DNA of 64,000 bases from Onchocerca volvulus (Eukaryota > Nematoda > Chromadorea > Rhabditida > Onchocercidae), in the NCBI GenBank assembly GCA_000499405.2, contig HG738140.1, positions 5,384,701 through 5,448,700 on the forward strand. Direction: 5' to 3'. Below, one piece after another: positions 62,640 to 64,000 of the stretch. The translations under genes and the position numbers were made by a program. The stretch's first letter is position 1, and the number at the start of each line of letters is the position of its first letter. The notes below the pieces were generated by a model. It worked only from the letters and a program-made list of their open reading frames with translations. It was not told the origin of the DNA and did no database searches.

Positions 62640-62960
62640 TTTTATTGCAGTTGTTTTATTAATCAGGACAGACTTTTCAAATCATCATCAATTGAAACGT
62701 AGCCGTTGCTGTGTTGAAATGTGGTGGCCTGTCTGGAAGGAAAGAATTTGTAAAATCGTATTGATTGGTGACAGGATGTGTCCCTGATACCCGTCATCAT
62801 TATCATCATGGGGTTGAAAAATCCACCTTTTTCTCAAAAACTTCTCTTCGTACCCACCGATACCACTCCGTATCAGCCATCCCGTATCAGGTTGTACCGC
62901 GGTAAAATTACGGCATTTTTTGACGACATACATAATAGTGATTTTTTCCCTCCTGTGAAT
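62640..62960. other. GC-richer islet of unknown nature
   Basis: Base composition changes clearly from the surroundings. It holds a direct repeat (CCGTATCAGCCATCCCGTATCAG), a 10-bp palindrome TACCGCGGTA at 62895-62904, and overlapping open frames on both strands (minus 62688-62933, 81 codons; plus 62778-62969, 63 codons). Neither translation is recognisable. It could be an unrecognised exon, a conserved control region or an inserted fragment. Confidence 0.3.
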
Positions 62961-64000
62961 AATCGATGAAAAAAGGAAGTGGTAGTGCTAGTGGATGAGC
63001 TTTCGAATGTGAAAAGATTTTCGAAGAAAAATCTGATTGAAAATAAATTTCATCGTCTTCATCTCCCTCTTTCTTGTTAATCTTACATCACAATTTCGAT
63101 GATGTTATTTTGCCAATCTAAATATTCTGGTCAAAGTTTATATTGTTTCCTTACTAATCTACAAATTTTCCTAAAATATGAAACTTCATCCTTTTCAAAA
63201 AATTTGCTAGAAACAAATAAAATCATTGGTATAAATATTTGGAAAAATCCGCGAATAATTTTTTACATTAAATTCTACTACTGTTCCGAAAATTTCTGGT
63301 GCACAATAATATGAAAGGATTTCCCTTCAGTAATACAAATCAGCAGTTTAACTTCTTTAAAATTATAGTCCGTCAAAATTCGAATTTTTCAAAGTATTTT
63401 CCTTCAATTCCTAAAATGGATATGAATTTTTTCCTCTAAGTGACAAAAATTCAATCTGATTCCCTTCACATTTGCATCTTCGGATTACATCATTATATTT
63501 TCATGTGTACGTTGATAACTTTTATGATAATTCTTAGCAGTATTTCATTCCTAATGAAAAGTAAAAAATTAAGTTGTAGAAAAAACAACTCTAATAATTT
63601 TCAACAAAAAACAGGCTAATCTCTAAATATTGTATTTCATTTCATATTCCAGGAAAATTCAGGTTTCTTTCTTGATTCATAATGATGAATAATGAAGCCA
63701 ATAAACGAGAGTTAATCTCTGAAAAGAACTGAAAACTGTCAACGATTAGGCTTTTGAATGTTGTTGACAATAAAGCATTGATACTGTTTGTTGAGACACA
63801 TTATTCAAATACAATATTACAATTCTTAACAAATACAAATATAATATTGTTCGAATTTTGAAAAACATTATGCAAAAATCCGTATGATAAACTGTATCTT
63901 TACTAATTGCAATTAAAAAATGGCCTAAATCCTTTTTAAAAAATGTTGTTGCAGTTGCTTATGTCTGAAAAACAAGAAATTTATCTCCAAAATATTTTTT

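Larger units (their letters stand above)
59260..64000. other. Intergenic region right of the unknown gene
   Basis: It probably contains the promoter of the minus-strand gene starting at 59259. Apart from two tandem-repeat zones near 60.3 and 60.8 kb and a GC-richer islet at 62.64-62.96 kb, I see only AT-rich DNA. No exon could be supported. Confidence 0.5.

Noticed and set aside
1..64000. Search for tRNA, rRNA, spliced-leader RNA, CRISPR and TTAGGC telomere arrays
   Set aside because: None was recognised by eye on either strand; tRNAscan and Infernal would be decisive.

Overview
This window looks like nuclear DNA of a nematode, probably a spirurid or filarial (clade III) worm. It is extremely AT-rich and full of homopolymer runs and small tandem repeats. 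Genes are split into many short exons. Introns end in TTTTCAG/TTTTTAG-type acceptors and start with GTAAGT or GTTAGT. One gene is an unmistakable nematode cuticle collagen. The genus cannot be fixed from sequence reading alone. No bacterial operon, CRISPR array, rRNA or tRNA was seen. All gene models below were built by hand from open frames, splice signals and phase continuity, so exon edges are predictions.

Layout, left to right. (1) 1-5898: mostly intergenic, with one possible signal-peptide exon on the minus strand at 764-853 and two copies of a dispersed repeat. (2) 5899-30309, minus strand: a 40-exon gene for a coiled-coil protein of about 1,898 residues, read as rootletin (C. elegans CHE-10 / vertebrate CROCC), the structural protein of the ciliary rootlet. 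Its first intron is 3.9 kb. (3) 30310-35978: intergenic, with a near-perfect 28-bp stem hairpin at 31731-31804 (microRNA-precursor candidate) and a 31-bp tandem repeat. (4) 35979-36873, minus strand: a small single-pass membrane protein whose ends are uncertain. (5) 38579-41186, minus strand: a 9-exon cuticle collagen of about 330 residues. (6) 41187-45396: intergenic, mainly simple-sequence repeats. (7) 45397-48770 and 51515-53595, plus strand: two tandem genes of the ZC4H2 family (N-terminal coiled coil plus C-terminal C4H2 zinc finger), with conserved intron phases. The first exon of the second copy was not found. (8) 54603-59259, minus strand: a 7-exon gene for a protein of about 366 residues that I do not recognise. 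(9) 59260-64000: probably intergenic, with tandem repeats and a GC-richer islet at 62640-62960.

The genes do not form a pathway. Rootletin (sensory cilium), collagen (cuticle), ZC4H2 (nuclear factor linked to neural development in vertebrates) and the unknown protein appear to be independent neighbours. The most interesting items are the hairpin, the ZC4H2 duplication, the unknown gene, the small membrane protein, a dispersed repeat family with fold-back structure, and several places where tandem repeats overlap or duplicate splice donors.
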